A DNA stretch of 64,000 nt, from positions 930,001-994,000 of the forward strand of contig NC_013061.1 in NCBI RefSeq assembly GCF_000023825.1, written 5' to 3'. A program made the translations under genes and the position numbers. Source of the DNA: Pedobacter heparinus DSM 2366. GTDB taxonomy: Bacteria > Bacteroidota > Bacteroidia > Sphingobacteriales > Sphingobacteriaceae. Positions 53,795-62,375 of this stretch are shown here, one piece after another (the first letter of the stretch is position 1; each line of letters begins with the position of its first letter). Under the pieces are notes generated by a model. The model was not told where the DNA came from. It made no database searches and worked only from the letters and a program-made list of their open reading frames with translations.

Positions 53795-54328
53795 ATGAAA
53801 AGAACACTTATTCAGCTGGCAATGCTATTCACCATTGTTTTAATCAGCTTTTCCTGCAAGAAGAAAACGGAGCAGGAACCTAAAATTGAAATTGATGAAA
53901 CCAATTTAACTGTATGTCCGGAAAAGGGCACCTGTCAATACCTGTTTACAGAGTATGCCGATGTCAGCGAGCAGCCTGCAATATTTAAAAGTGGCGACTA
54001 CAGGATATTCTGGTCCGAAGTTCAAAGTCCGGGAATGACTGCAAGAATTTATGTTAAGGCACCTATGCATAGCAACACATTTTTGCTGGGAAAAGCTGAT
54101 ATACTGGATGGTAGGGTGGAATTGTTCACTTCATGCCCTGCTTGTTTAACGGCCCCTTTTAAACCTGTAGACGGATATGTTAAAGGAATTAACTTAACGC
54201 CAGACAGACCTGCCGATCAGACAAAATGGCTTTTGGAGATAAAGATAGTCAGCAGGATTGAGGGATCTCCAAATCTGGAAACGTTACTGATTAAACAATA
54301 TTTTTATCCGAATTTTGTTTACAATTAA
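53795..54328 (+). CDS. Small lipoprotein of unknown function
   Basis: A 177-residue lipoprotein: signal peptide with ISFSC (Cys21), then a charged KKKTEQEPK linker. The body has a short beta-rich part with GDYRIFWSEVQSPGMTARIY, a CPAC motif (FTSCPACLTAPF) and an earlier CPEKGTC; the four cysteines may form disulfides. I recognise no family. It follows the TonB receptor/beta-helix pair after a terminator and its own weak promoter region, and ends at a shared hairpin. Confidence 0.75.
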   Translation: MKRTLIQLAMLFTIVLISFSCKKKTEQEPKIEIDETNLTVCPEKGTCQYLFTEYADVSEQPAIFKSGDYRIFWSEVQSPGMTARIYVKAPMHSNTFLLGKADILDGRVELFTSCPACLTAPFKPVDGYVKGINLTPDRPADQTKWLLEIKIVSRIEGSPNLETLLIKQYFYPNFVYN

Positions 54329-54360
54329 AACAATAAAGGGGCGCCGCCCCTTTATTGTTT
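54328..54360. terminator. Bidirectional terminator between convergent genes
   Basis: AAACAATAAAGGGGC (54328-54342) pairs perfectly with GCCCCTTTATTGTTT (54346-54360). The opposing gene ends inside it at 54352, so one hairpin serves both directions. Confidence 0.93.
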
Positions 54361-55557
54361 TAAACCCGGGTCATAAGCATAAACAACCTTATAAGGTGTA
54401 TTTTTTAATTTAGTTGAGATTTGTCCTATGCTCAGGTCCTCTTTTTGCGGGGTAGGTTCACATACAGAATAAGTTTTGCCATTGTAAAATATAGGTAAAC
54501 CAACAGGTTTGTCAAATTGAACGGCCATGGTAATGTGGGTAGGATATAACAAGGCAATCATAGGTAGGTTATAAATTTCTTTTACCAGGTAAAAGAACAA
54601 GGCTGCCCTGTCATCGCAATCACTGTATTTTGCAAACAGCGTTTCTTCGGGTGATAAGCGTTTCTCTTTACCAAAGTTTTTATCATCATCTTCATATAAA
54701 AAAGAGTACCGCGTAAAATGCATCAGATAGTCAATACCCTTTTTCTGGTTCATATCTTTTACATTCTTTTTTAAGATTGGGATCAGGGAACCGTAGGTCT
54801 CCTTGCTTAATGGGATATTAAAATATGATTCAAAATCTACAACCGGATAATTGGCAAAAATGGTTTCAACTTCAGGGTTTAGTTTAACGTTGAAGTGGTA
54901 AACTTTGTGTTTGTAGCTAAACTGCAGTTGTTTTTCATAATAGGCTTCAGGTTTAAAGTCGGGCATGCGGGTTACTTTGTAAGAAAAGGCACCCTTTGCT
55001 TCGGGCATACTGATCATGCCGTAAGGTGGGACCTTATTTAAATCGGCATAGGCATAATCATGATGGTTTAAACACATATATTTTTTGTTTTCAAACATCA
55101 CAAAAGGAATATCCGAAATGTCCTCATCGTTGTATACATAAAATATGATCCGATTTTCGGCAATGGTTAGCCTTGCATCATAGCCAGATTTGCACAGTAA
55201 AAACCATTTATAAAAAGTATAACGTTCATAATTCTCCTTCTTTGGGCTAATGGCCTGGGCGGTTTTCCGGATCAGTTGATAATACATCCAGTCGTTTAAC
55301 TGTTGCCGGTTTTTGTAAGTTAGCAGGGTGTTGACTATATCCCTATACCTGCCCTTACTAGCCTTTTCGTAGCAGGTATTAATGTATTGTTCGGATAGCG
55401 TTGTGCTGTGATCAACAATTATTGAAGAATCAACCTCAAGGTTAAACGTATCATTATAAAAGTCAAAGCTTGTGTAATAGCCCGATTGCTGACCAAACAC
55501 CTGTTGCAGGGCCAGTATCAAGCAGAGCGAACCGAATATTTTGAGCAAATGGTTCAT
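54352..55557 (-). CDS. Secreted transglutaminase-like protein
   Basis: A 401-residue exported protein (signal peptide to about 23, QQVFGQ). The C-terminal third has a transglutaminase/papain-like triad pattern: Cys314 in YSDCDDRAALFFYLV, His341 in PTHITMAV and the acid in SVCEPT (366-368). The N-terminal 300 residues are mixed alpha/beta with no motif that I recognise. Such folds in bacteria are usually peptidases or amide ligases acting in the envelope. It is alone, with the terminator shared with the convergent gene. Confidence 0.7.
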   Translation of the reverse strand: MNHLLKIFGSLCLILALQQVFGQQSGYYTSFDFYNDTFNLEVDSSIIVDHSTTLSEQYINTCYEKASKGRYRDIVNTLLTYKNRQQLNDWMYYQLIRKTAQAISPKKENYERYTFYKWFLLCKSGYDARLTIAENRIIFYVYNDEDISDIPFVMFENKKYMCLNHHDYAYADLNKVPPYGMISMPEAKGAFSYKVTRMPDFKPEAYYEKQLQFSYKHKVYHFNVKLNPEVETIFANYPVVDFESYFNIPLSKETYGSLIPILKKNVKDMNQKKGIDYLMHFTRYSFLYEDDDKNFGKEKRLSPEETLFAKYSDCDDRAALFFYLVKEIYNLPMIALLYPTHITMAVQFDKPVGLPIFYNGKTYSVCEPTPQKEDLSIGQISTKLKNTPYKVVYAYDPGLKQ

Positions 55558-55790
55558 GATACATTGTTTTAATTATAAGATAACATTAAATATACATAAA
55601 AGTAACACGATATGTGTATTAAGCTTTCAGTTGCTTATTGGCAATAGTTAACAAAAATTTAATGAGCTTTTTATTAACACACAGGAAATCTTTATCATAA
55701 TTAATTTTTAACAAAGCCTTAACATCATGACCTTACTTTTGTGATATAAATATTTGGTTAGTATTTATAAAGTTTAGGTTTAGTTGATAC

Positions 55791-55822
55791 AAAAAAGCCA
55801 CGATGGATGTCGTGGCTTTTTT
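55791..55822. terminator. Terminator hairpin between two minus-strand genes
   Basis: AAAAAAGCCACG (55791-55802) pairs with CGTGGCTTTTTT (55811-55822). It ends the minus-strand acyltransferase gene (stop at 55825) but has T runs in both directions. Confidence 0.9.
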
Positions 55823-55824
55823 GT

Positions 55825-57576
55825 TTAAAAATTCTTTCCGATCTTCTCCAGCATTTCGGCTGGGATATTCTGCATATCAACTACCAGAAAGCCATCCAGG
55901 CAATCGGAAAACTTAGGGTCTATATTGAAGCAAATAATCTTGGCATTCAGGTTCATGTACTGCCTTAACAGTACGGGAATTTTGATGTGAGAGTTTTCAA
56001 TATCAGAGATCAGGCTGTCAAGATCTTTTAAAGATTCACTGCTTTCAATCAGCAGGTCCTTATCAATGGCGGACAGGTCGGCCTTAAATTTGTTCTTTGG
56101 TTTTACGTAATGGGCCAGTTCGTAATCAAAGTGGTTTTTAGTGATATAATCAACGATCAGCGATTTAGAGAACTTGGAAAAGTTGTTGCTGATGCTAACC
56201 GGCCCGAACATGTACCGGTATTGGGGGTTATCCAGCAGGTACTTTAAAATGCCTTTCCACAATAAGAACAAGGGAAGTGGCTTTTGCTGGTATTCTTTAC
56301 GGATCCAGGAGCGTCCGAGTTCAATGCCTTTTCTTAGCAAGGGATAAAAAGGCTCTTTAATTTTAAAAAGCTCAGAAAGATAAAAACCTCTTCTGCCCAT
56401 GGTGTTTAGGATCTCATCTCCTTTACCAATGCGGTAAGCCCCAACAATATTCTGCAGCTCTTTGTCCCATATAAATAAATGGTGGTAATAGATATCGTAA
56501 TTGTCGAGATCTATTTTTTTATTGGTACCCTCACCAACCTCCCTGAAGGTGATTTCCCTGAGGCGGCCAATTTCCCTTAAAACGTTAGGTATGGCTACTG
56601 TAGGTGCAATATATACCTCATAATTTTTTTCCTGCCATACCCTGAAACCTTCCAGCTCTTCAATTTCGTTAACAATTAAGTTACGGTCTGTTTCCTCAAT
56701 AATAGGCTCTGGTTTTTTCTTGATTTTAAACAGGTTGATGGGGTTGAACAGTTTTTTTTCTTCTTCCAGTCCGGTACCCAATGCATAAGTACGCGCACGT
56801 AAAAAATCGAGCAGCTTATTCGTATTTTTATGGTAAGAGATGTCTTCTATATTTATAGGTTTGCCAATTCTGACCTTTATTTTAAGTCCCTGTTTGTTTA
56901 AAAATTCAGAAGGTAGTTTTGCTGTTCTTAAGGTGGGGTGTATAAAACTTAATATATTAAACAATACCCCATTGTTGCCATGAAAATAGATGGGTATTAC
57001 AGGCACTTTTGCCCGGGCAATCAGTTTACCCACTACAGGATGCCATAACCTGTCGGTAATTTCCTGTTTATCCAGGCTAAAAGTAGAAACTTCGCCTGCG
57101 GGGAAGATGCCAATGGGTGTGCCACTCTGTAACAGGTCGAACGTTGCTTTTAACCCGCTGATGCTGGAAGTGTGCTGCACGTTTTCGAAGGGATTGACCG
57201 CAACAAAGAACTCACTTAGATTGGGGATCTTTTTTAGAATGAAGTTGACCATAACCTTGGCTTCTGGTCTGACTGTACAAAGTAGTTTTACTAAAGCAAG
57301 TCCCTCAACACCACCATAAGGGTGGTTGGCAATGGCTATAAAGCCCCCGGTTTTTGGTATATTTTTAAGGTCATCTTCATCAAAATCGATACTTACACCA
57401 ATAGTTTCTAATATTTTGTCGACAAATTCAAGTCCGTTAAAATGTTCATTCTGAGAAAAAACTTTGTTGATGTCGTTTAATTTCATCATCTCCATGAGCA
57501 GAGCTGCCAAGCCTGGTACACCTAATTTATCTATCTTTGTGGCTTTTGCAAACTCTTTGGTAGTTATGATCTTCAT
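55825..57576 (-). CDS. olsF: Fused PlsC-GNAT acyltransferase (OlsF-type aminolipid synthase)
   Basis: A 583-residue two-domain enzyme. Residues about 60-270 form a PlsC-type acyltransferase with NHPYGGVEG (His85), then PIGIFPAGEVSTF; residues about 300-500 form a GNAT-like domain of the acyl-homoserine-lactone synthase/OlsB type with FRVWQEKNYEVYIAP and NIVGAYRIGKGDEI. OlsF of Serratia and Flavobacterium has this order and makes ornithine lipids in two steps (N- then O-acylation); in Bacteroidota related pairs make glycine lipids. In the HX5D motif of this subgroup the acid is Glu91 here. The amino acid head group cannot be read. Confidence 0.8.
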   Translation of the reverse strand: MKIITTKEFAKATKIDKLGVPGLAALLMEMMKLNDINKVFSQNEHFNGLEFVDKILETIGVSIDFDEDDLKNIPKTGGFIAIANHPYGGVEGLALVKLLCTVRPEAKVMVNFILKKIPNLSEFFVAVNPFENVQHTSSISGLKATFDLLQSGTPIGIFPAGEVSTFSLDKQEITDRLWHPVVGKLIARAKVPVIPIYFHGNNGVLFNILSFIHPTLRTAKLPSEFLNKQGLKIKVRIGKPINIEDISYHKNTNKLLDFLRARTYALGTGLEEEKKLFNPINLFKIKKKPEPIIEETDRNLIVNEIEELEGFRVWQEKNYEVYIAPTVAIPNVLREIGRLREITFREVGEGTNKKIDLDNYDIYYHHLFIWDKELQNIVGAYRIGKGDEILNTMGRRGFYLSELFKIKEPFYPLLRKGIELGRSWIRKEYQQKPLPLFLLWKGILKYLLDNPQYRYMFGPVSISNNFSKFSKSLIVDYITKNHFDYELAHYVKPKNKFKADLSAIDKDLLIESSESLKDLDSLISDIENSHIKIPVLLRQYMNLNAKIICFNIDPKFSDCLDGFLVVDMQNIPAEMLEKIGKNF

Positions 57577-57743
57577 TTAAATTTTGATTAATGAATCGTA
57601 AAGCAATTTCAAAAATAAGATTTATATTTTTAAAGATCATGACAAGCTAAAAATAACCTGGAAATAACAGTATAAAATGCCGGAAGCTGTGGAGGGTGTT
57701 AAATTATCTGGTTAGATTAGCTATAGTTAATCAGGTTGCAAAG

Positions 57744-58643
57744 ATGATGAAATGGCTAAACCTTTACTTTGATTTTACAAGACGGGAATTTAATGGGCTG
57801 ATGGTGTTGGTATCGCTTATTTTTCTGGTGATGCTGTGGCCATACACTTATGGATGGATAAGGGGGGAGGAAACCTTTACTGAGGAGGAACAGCTGGCTG
57901 TACTGAAACTTTTGGCAGCCGAGAAAGAAAAGCCGGCGTACAAGGGCTATGACAAGAAATATTTTAGATACCCGGCAAAAAAGAAACACAGTCTGTTTGT
58001 TTTTGATCCGAATACCATTGGGCAGGCCGGTTGGGAAAAGTTTGGCCTGTCGCCTGGACAGGCCAGGGCAATTTTAAAATACAGGGATAAGGGTGGGAAG
58101 TTCAGGAAAGTAGAAGATCTGCAAAAAATGTATACCATAAATGATGCTTTATATGCAAAACTGATTCCTTATGTAAAGATTGTAGCCGCGGAAGTACCTG
58201 ATCATCCGGGAAAATTTAATTTAAAAACTAAGTTTGTAAAACCTGATATTGTTGTGGAGATAAACGGGGCCGATACTATTGAACTGGATAAAATAAAAGG
58301 GATTGGGATGAGCTTTGCCAACCGGATTGTGAAATACCGGGAGCGCCTGGGTGGATTTTATAAAAAGGAACAGCTGATGGAGGTATTTGGTCTGGATTCT
58401 GTAAAGTATGAGGAGATTAAAGGGCAGATAAAGGTTGATGCCGGCAGGGTTAAAAAAATAAATGTCAATGCAGCCCTGTTTGACGATTTCAAAAACCATC
58501 CTTATATAAGGTATAAACAGGTGAATGCACTGATACAATATAGAAAACAACATGGAAATTATAGTAATATTGCAGATTTATATAAAGTTCTCATTATGAA
58601 CCAGGAAACAATAAACCGTTTGGCACCTTATCTTGAATTCTAA
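57744..58643 (+). CDS. Membrane-anchored helix-hairpin-helix (ComEA-like) protein
   Basis: A 299-residue protein with one N-terminal membrane helix (about 17-36, LMVLVSLIFLVMLWPYTYG) and at least three HhH units: FGLSPGQARAILKYRDKGGKF, then IKGIGMSFANRIVKYRERLG, then HPYIRYKQVNALIQYRKQHG (first ~20 residues of each are shown). These non-specific DNA-binding motifs are known from ComEA, which brings DNA into the periplasm; with no other competence gene nearby that role is only possible. I prefer the ATG at 57744 to the GTG at 57696. It ends two bases before apt. Confidence 0.82.
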   Translation: MMKWLNLYFDFTRREFNGLMVLVSLIFLVMLWPYTYGWIRGEETFTEEEQLAVLKLLAAEKEKPAYKGYDKKYFRYPAKKKHSLFVFDPNTIGQAGWEKFGLSPGQARAILKYRDKGGKFRKVEDLQKMYTINDALYAKLIPYVKIVAAEVPDHPGKFNLKTKFVKPDIVVEINGADTIELDKIKGIGMSFANRIVKYRERLGGFYKKEQLMEVFGLDSVKYEEIKGQIKVDAGRVKKINVNAALFDDFKNHPYIRYKQVNALIQYRKQHGNYSNIADLYKVLIMNQETINRLAPYLEF

Positions 58644-58645
58644 CC

Positions 58646-59173
58646 ATGATCGAAACAAAAATAAAATCCACTGTACGGGATGTGATCGATTTTCCGAAAC
58701 CTGGAATCGTTTTTAAGGACATTACCCCGATATTAAAGGATCCGGCTTTGTGTATAAACATTACAAGGGAACTGGCGGAACAGCTTAAGGGGATTGAAAT
58801 AGATGTGGTTGCCGGTATTGAAAGCCGGGGTTTCTTGTTTGGGCCTGCGCTGGCGCAGCTGTTAAATGTGCCTTTTGTGCCGATACGTAAAGTGGGAAAG
58901 CTGCCTTATAAAACCGTGCAGCAATCTTACGACCTGGAATACGGCAAGGCAACGATTGAGGTTCATGAAGATGCCCTGTTGAAAGGGCAAAAAGTGTTGA
59001 TCCATGATGATCTGCTGGCTACCGGGGGCACTGTTGTGGCGGCATCTAAACTGATCATGCAGCTGGGAGCAGAAGTGACCGGTTATTCTTTTATCATCGC
59101 GCTTGACTTTTTAAAGGGAAGGCTGCGGCTGGAGCCTTATACCAAGCAGATCTTTTCGCTGGCTTCCTATTAA
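58646..59173 (+). CDS. apt: Adenine phosphoribosyltransferase
   Basis: A 175-residue purine salvage enzyme (adenine plus PRPP to AMP). Signatures are VIDFPKPGIVFKDITPIL (about 13-30), VAGIESRGFLFGPALA and the PRPP motif VLIHDDLLATGGTVVAASKL (about 118-137). The start lies two bases after the helix-hairpin-helix gene, so they are co-transcribed. Confidence 0.97.
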   Translation: MIETKIKSTVRDVIDFPKPGIVFKDITPILKDPALCINITRELAEQLKGIEIDVVAGIESRGFLFGPALAQLLNVPFVPIRKVGKLPYKTVQQSYDLEYGKATIEVHEDALLKGQKVLIHDDLLATGGTVVAASKLIMQLGAEVTGYSFIIALDFLKGRLRLEPYTKQIFSLASY

Positions 59174-59385
59174 AAACTTCCCTTTCCACTTTTGTGCAGT
59201 GTCAGCTGTTACTAACCGCCGGGAAAAAAATAATAAAAATCTTTTTTGGCTGTAATTATTTTGTCTAAAATAACAGGGTAAGGTTAATGGACTAAATACC
59301 ATTTCGTTCTATCTTTTAGCGAATTTTTGACTGGTGATGCTCTGGTTTTATTTGTTTATAATTGCCTGGATTCAAACAATAAGAT

Positions 59386-60558
59386 ATGTTAGAAATGATG
59401 GATGGTTCTGTAGGATACAACTTTAGTATCTCAGAAAATCAGGAGATGATCAGGGGCATGGTAAAAGATTTTGCCGAAAAAAATATCAGACCAAAACTGA
59501 TGGAATGGGACGAAGCACAATATTTTCCTGTTGAAGTTTTTAAAAAGCTTGGTGAACTTGGACTGATGGGTGTATTGGTTCCGGAAAGCTACGGCGGTTC
59601 GGGGTTCGGCTACCAGGAATATGTAGATGTTATTGTAGAGGTAGCAAAAGTTTGTGGTTCCATAGGTTTATCTGTAGCCGCACATAATTCTTTGTGCACA
59701 GGTCATATCCTGGCTTTTGCCAATGAGCAGCAAAAACAAAAATGGTTGCCTAAGCTGGCAACTGCAGAATGGATAGGGGCCTGGGGATTAACAGAAGCAA
59801 ATACCGGATCGGATGCTTTAAGGATGATGACTACTGCCGTATCTGATGGTGATGAATATGTAATTAATGGCGCTAAAAACTGGATTACGCATGGTAAAAC
59901 AGGTGATGTGGCTGTGGTAATGGTCCGTACCGGTGAAAAAGGTGATTCAAAAGGAATTTCTGCTATTGTTGTAGAACGTGGTACACCTGGTTTTTCGGCA
60001 GGTAAAAAAGAGAATAAACTTGGCATGAGAGCCTCAGAAACGACGGAAATGATATTTGACAATTGCAGGGTTCCGGCAGCAAATCTTTTGGGGAAAGTTG
60101 GTGAAGGCTTTAAACAGGCGATGAAAGTATTGGATGGTGGCAGGATTTCGATAGCTGCATTGTCTTTAGGTATTGCCAAAGGTGCCTATGAGGCTGCAGT
60201 TGCATACGCAAAAGAACGTCATCAGTTTGGACAGCCTATAGCCAGTTTTCAGGGGATTAGCTTTAAGCTGGCAGATATGGCCACTGAGATTGAGGCTGCG
60301 GAGCTGTTGATCAGACAGGCGGCCGATTTAAAGAACAGAGGACTGCAGATGACGAAGGAATCGGCAATGGCTAAATATTTCGCCTCGGAAGTTGCCGTAA
60401 GATGCGCTACTGAAGCAGTTCAGATTTTTGGGGGCTATGGGTATACCAAAGATTTTCCTGTTGAGAAGTTTTATCGCGACAGCAAATTGTGCACAATAGG
60501 AGAGGGAACCTCAGAGATTCAGAAAATTGTAATTGCACGGGAAGTACTGAAAGACTAG
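59386..60558 (+). CDS. Acyl-CoA dehydrogenase
   Basis: A 390-residue FAD enzyme that makes 2-enoyl-CoA, with electron transfer to ETF. Landmarks are GLTEANTGSDALRM (FAD/substrate contact), NGAKNWITHG, and the C-terminal CATEAVQIFGGYGYTKDFPV with catalytic Glu in IGEGTSEIQKI. It resembles short/branched-chain enzymes of the phylum. It is monocistronic with a terminator shared with the convergent gene. Confidence 0.95.
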   Translation: MLEMMDGSVGYNFSISENQEMIRGMVKDFAEKNIRPKLMEWDEAQYFPVEVFKKLGELGLMGVLVPESYGGSGFGYQEYVDVIVEVAKVCGSIGLSVAAHNSLCTGHILAFANEQQKQKWLPKLATAEWIGAWGLTEANTGSDALRMMTTAVSDGDEYVINGAKNWITHGKTGDVAVVMVRTGEKGDSKGISAIVVERGTPGFSAGKKENKLGMRASETTEMIFDNCRVPAANLLGKVGEGFKQAMKVLDGGRISIAALSLGIAKGAYEAAVAYAKERHQFGQPIASFQGISFKLADMATEIEAAELLIRQAADLKNRGLQMTKESAMAKYFASEVAVRCATEAVQIFGGYGYTKDFPVEKFYRDSKLCTIGEGTSEIQKIVIAREVLKD

Positions 60559-60586
60559 TATTCCATTTGCATTATGCTGATTCGTA

Positions 60587-60634
60587 TAAAAAGGGTACAT
60601 CCGGCTATTTTACACGCCGGATTTATCCTTTTTT
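60587..60634. terminator. Bidirectional terminator after acyl-CoA dehydrogenase
   Basis: An AAAAAGG-plus-ATCCGGC arm (60587-60604) pairs with GCCGGAT-plus-CCTTTTTT (60616-60633), with small internal mismatches. The opposing gene ends at 60633. Confidence 0.75.
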
Positions 60635-61004
60635 ATTTTACTGAAATGATGCTGTCGACCACAAAGGGGCTATATCCTCTCCAGGGTAAGCTGCTTACAT
60701 ATTCTTTATAATGCAGTTCGAATACTTTTCCGCTGTTTAACATCATTTTTTCGGCAACGGCCTTATCTGCAACAGAAAATTCAAACTCATTGGACTGGAT
60801 GGCTCCAGGTTGTCCGGTGCGGAATCCACTTTGGATAAGCTTGCCTTCATAAGTTTTAAACATATAGCCTTTTTTTACTACATAATTGAGTTGACCGGCT
60901 TTTACGCCTTCTCCAAATACAAAATAGTACCGGTAATACAGAAAGCCTGCTAAGATCAGGAAAACTATGCCGAGTACAATGAACAGTGTTTTTTTAGATT
61001 TCAT
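60633..61004 (-). CDS. Small single-helix membrane protein
   Basis: A 123-residue protein with one N-terminal helix (TLFIVLGIVFLILAGFLYY, about 5-23) and a soluble beta-rich domain outside the cytoplasm (GQLNYVVKKGYMFKTYEGKL, then NEFEFSVADKAVAEKM). In my memory homologues in the phylum are often mislabelled 6-phosphogluconate dehydrogenase; nothing here supports that. Function unknown. Confidence 0.8.
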   Translation of the reverse strand: MKSKKTLFIVLGIVFLILAGFLYYRYYFVFGEGVKAGQLNYVVKKGYMFKTYEGKLIQSGFRTGQPGAIQSNEFEFSVADKAVAEKMMLNSGKVFELHYKEYVSSLPWRGYSPFVVDSIISVK

Positions 61005-61091
61005 AGCTAAACAAATTGACGTTTTATAAAGATATATAAATAATATAGTTATAAGATGATGGATGGTTATTAATTAAAATGAATTTATTGT

Positions 61092-61121
61092 TTTGATTAT
61101 CGTATAAAAGCTTTATCTTTG
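61092..61121 (+). promoter_or_regulatory. Promoter of rpsU
   Basis: A -33 TTTG (61092-61095) and a -7 TATCTTTG (61114-61121) with an 18-base spacer match the Bacteroidota consensus; the start codon is at 61158. Confidence 0.75.
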
Positions 61122-61140
61122 CAGTCCTAAAAACAACGAG

Positions 61141-61147
61141 AGGAGGT
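61141..61147 (+). promoter_or_regulatory. Strong Shine-Dalgarno sequence of rpsU
   Basis: AGGAGGT with a 10-base gap to the ATG at 61158. Strong Shine-Dalgarno sequences are rare in this phylum, where the ribosome normally hides its anti-SD; rpsU is a known exception, linked to autoregulation by bS21. Confidence 0.8.
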
Positions 61148-61157
61148 ATTTTACGTT

Positions 61158-61352
61158 ATGATCATTATTAATATTAAAGACGGCGAATCATTAGATAAGG
61201 CGTTAAAACGTTTCAAAAAGAAATTTGAAAAAACAGGGGTGTTAAGAGAATTACGTAGCCGCCAAGCTTATGAGAAAAAATCTGTAGCACGTCGTACACA
61301 GGTGAAACACGCCATTTACAAGCAAAACATGCAACTTGAAGGAACGATCTAG
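61158..61352 (+). CDS. rpsU: Ribosomal protein bS21
   Basis: A 64-residue basic ribosomal protein of the small subunit. ESLDKALKRFKKKFEKTGVL and the C-terminal RSRQAYEKKSVARRTQVKHA are typical of bS21. In Bacteroidota bS21 helps to cover the 3' end of 16S rRNA; lack of bS21 would free the anti-SD and favour its own mRNA, which carries a full Shine-Dalgarno sequence here. It has its own promoter and terminator. Confidence 0.97.
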   Translation: MIIINIKDGESLDKALKRFKKKFEKTGVLRELRSRQAYEKKSVARRTQVKHAIYKQNMQLEGTI

Positions 61353-61375
61353 TTCTGAATGGTTTATATAATATT

Positions 61376-61409
61376 AAAAGGCCGCCGGATTTAGGTGGCT
61401 TTTTTTTTA
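61376..61409 (+). terminator. Terminator after rpsU
   Basis: AAAAGGCCGCC (61376-61386) pairs loosely with GGTGGCTTTTT (61394-61404, using G.U), followed by more T residues. Confidence 0.8.
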
Positions 61410-61476
61410 CTTTAAAAAAACGCTTATTAAATTATTGTTTTGTATATTCACTTAACGAGCATTACTAAGCGTTTCT

Positions 61477-62361
61477 ATGACTGTTGAGCATTTTCTGACC
61501 TACCTTCAGCACGAGAAGAGATATTCTTCACATACCATCCAGTCTTATCAAACAGATCTGCTACAGTTTACTGATTTTATGCAGCAAACTTTTGAACTGC
61601 CCTTAACTGAGGTGAAGTATGTGCATATAAGAAATTTTATTGTTGCACTGATGGAAGATGAAATTTCTGAGAATTCTGTGGGCCGGAAGCTATCTGCCCT
61701 ACGCAGTTTTTATAAGTATCTGTTGCGCGAAAATGTATTGTCCTCAAATCCAATGGCGCTTGTTAAGGCACCAAAGGTACCTAAGAGATTACCTGTATTT
61801 GTGGATGAAGGTAAACTTGACCTGCTGCTGGATTCAGAAGAATTTTTTGATGGTAGCTTTCCTTCACTGCGCGATAAAACGGTTATAGAAACTTTATTTG
61901 GTACCGGGATCCGTTTGGCCGAACTGCTCTCGTTAAAGGAAACAGATATTAATTTTTATGAATCTACGATCAGAGTGATGGGGAAAAGAAGTAAAGAGAG
62001 GATCGTTCCAATAGGTAAAACGCTTAGGGAACAGTTCAGGGTTTACATGGAACTTAAAACATTACAAAATTTTGATAACAAAACGACCATGTTATTCGTT
62101 ACTGATAAAGGAGCTGCTGCTTACCCTAAACTGATATACAGAACTGTGCAGCGTTATTTGACTTATGTTTCGACACAAGATAAAAAAAGTCCCCACGTGT
62201 TGCGCCATTCTTATGCCACTAGTTTATTGAACAGAGGGGCCGATTTGAATGCCATTAAAGAATTATTGGGACATGCAAGCTTAGCGGCAACGCAGGTTTA
62301 TACGCACAATTCAGTAGAAAGATTAAAAACAATATATAAACAGGCCCATCCAAAGGCGTAA
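61477..62361 (+). CDS. xerC: Tyrosine recombinase XerC/XerD
   Basis: A 294-residue site-specific recombinase that resolves chromosome dimers. Residues about 1-90 form the SAM-like DNA-binding domain (RYSSHTIQSYQTDLLQF); the catalytic domain follows with the first Arg in LFGTGIRLAELLSL, HVLRHSYATSLL with His and Arg, LGHASLAATQVYTH with the second His and nucleophile Tyr. The length is that of chromosomal XerC/D rather than an integron or phage enzyme. It lies 14 bases before hpf. Confidence 0.92.
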   Translation: MTVEHFLTYLQHEKRYSSHTIQSYQTDLLQFTDFMQQTFELPLTEVKYVHIRNFIVALMEDEISENSVGRKLSALRSFYKYLLRENVLSSNPMALVKAPKVPKRLPVFVDEGKLDLLLDSEEFFDGSFPSLRDKTVIETLFGTGIRLAELLSLKETDINFYESTIRVMGKRSKERIVPIGKTLREQFRVYMELKTLQNFDNKTTMLFVTDKGAAAYPKLIYRTVQRYLTYVSTQDKKSPHVLRHSYATSLLNRGADLNAIKELLGHASLAATQVYTHNSVERLKTIYKQAHPKA

Positions 62362-62364
62362 AAA

Positions 62365-62370
62365 AGGAGG
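62365..62370 (+). promoter_or_regulatory. Strong Shine-Dalgarno sequence of hpf
   Basis: AGGAGG, five bases before the hpf ATG at 62376. As with rpsU, such a sequence is unusual in this phylum. Confidence 0.7.
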
Positions 62371-62375
62371 AAAAT

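Noticed and set aside
60633-61004. Naming this protein 6-phosphogluconate dehydrogenase, as homologues sometimes are
   Set aside because: It has no Rossmann fold or dehydrogenase motif and is a 123-residue single-helix membrane protein.
61477-62361. Tyrosine recombinase as sign of a mobile element or integron
   Set aside because: Size and neighbours (rpsU, hpf) fit the housekeeping XerC/D; no attachment sites, cassettes or cargo genes are seen.
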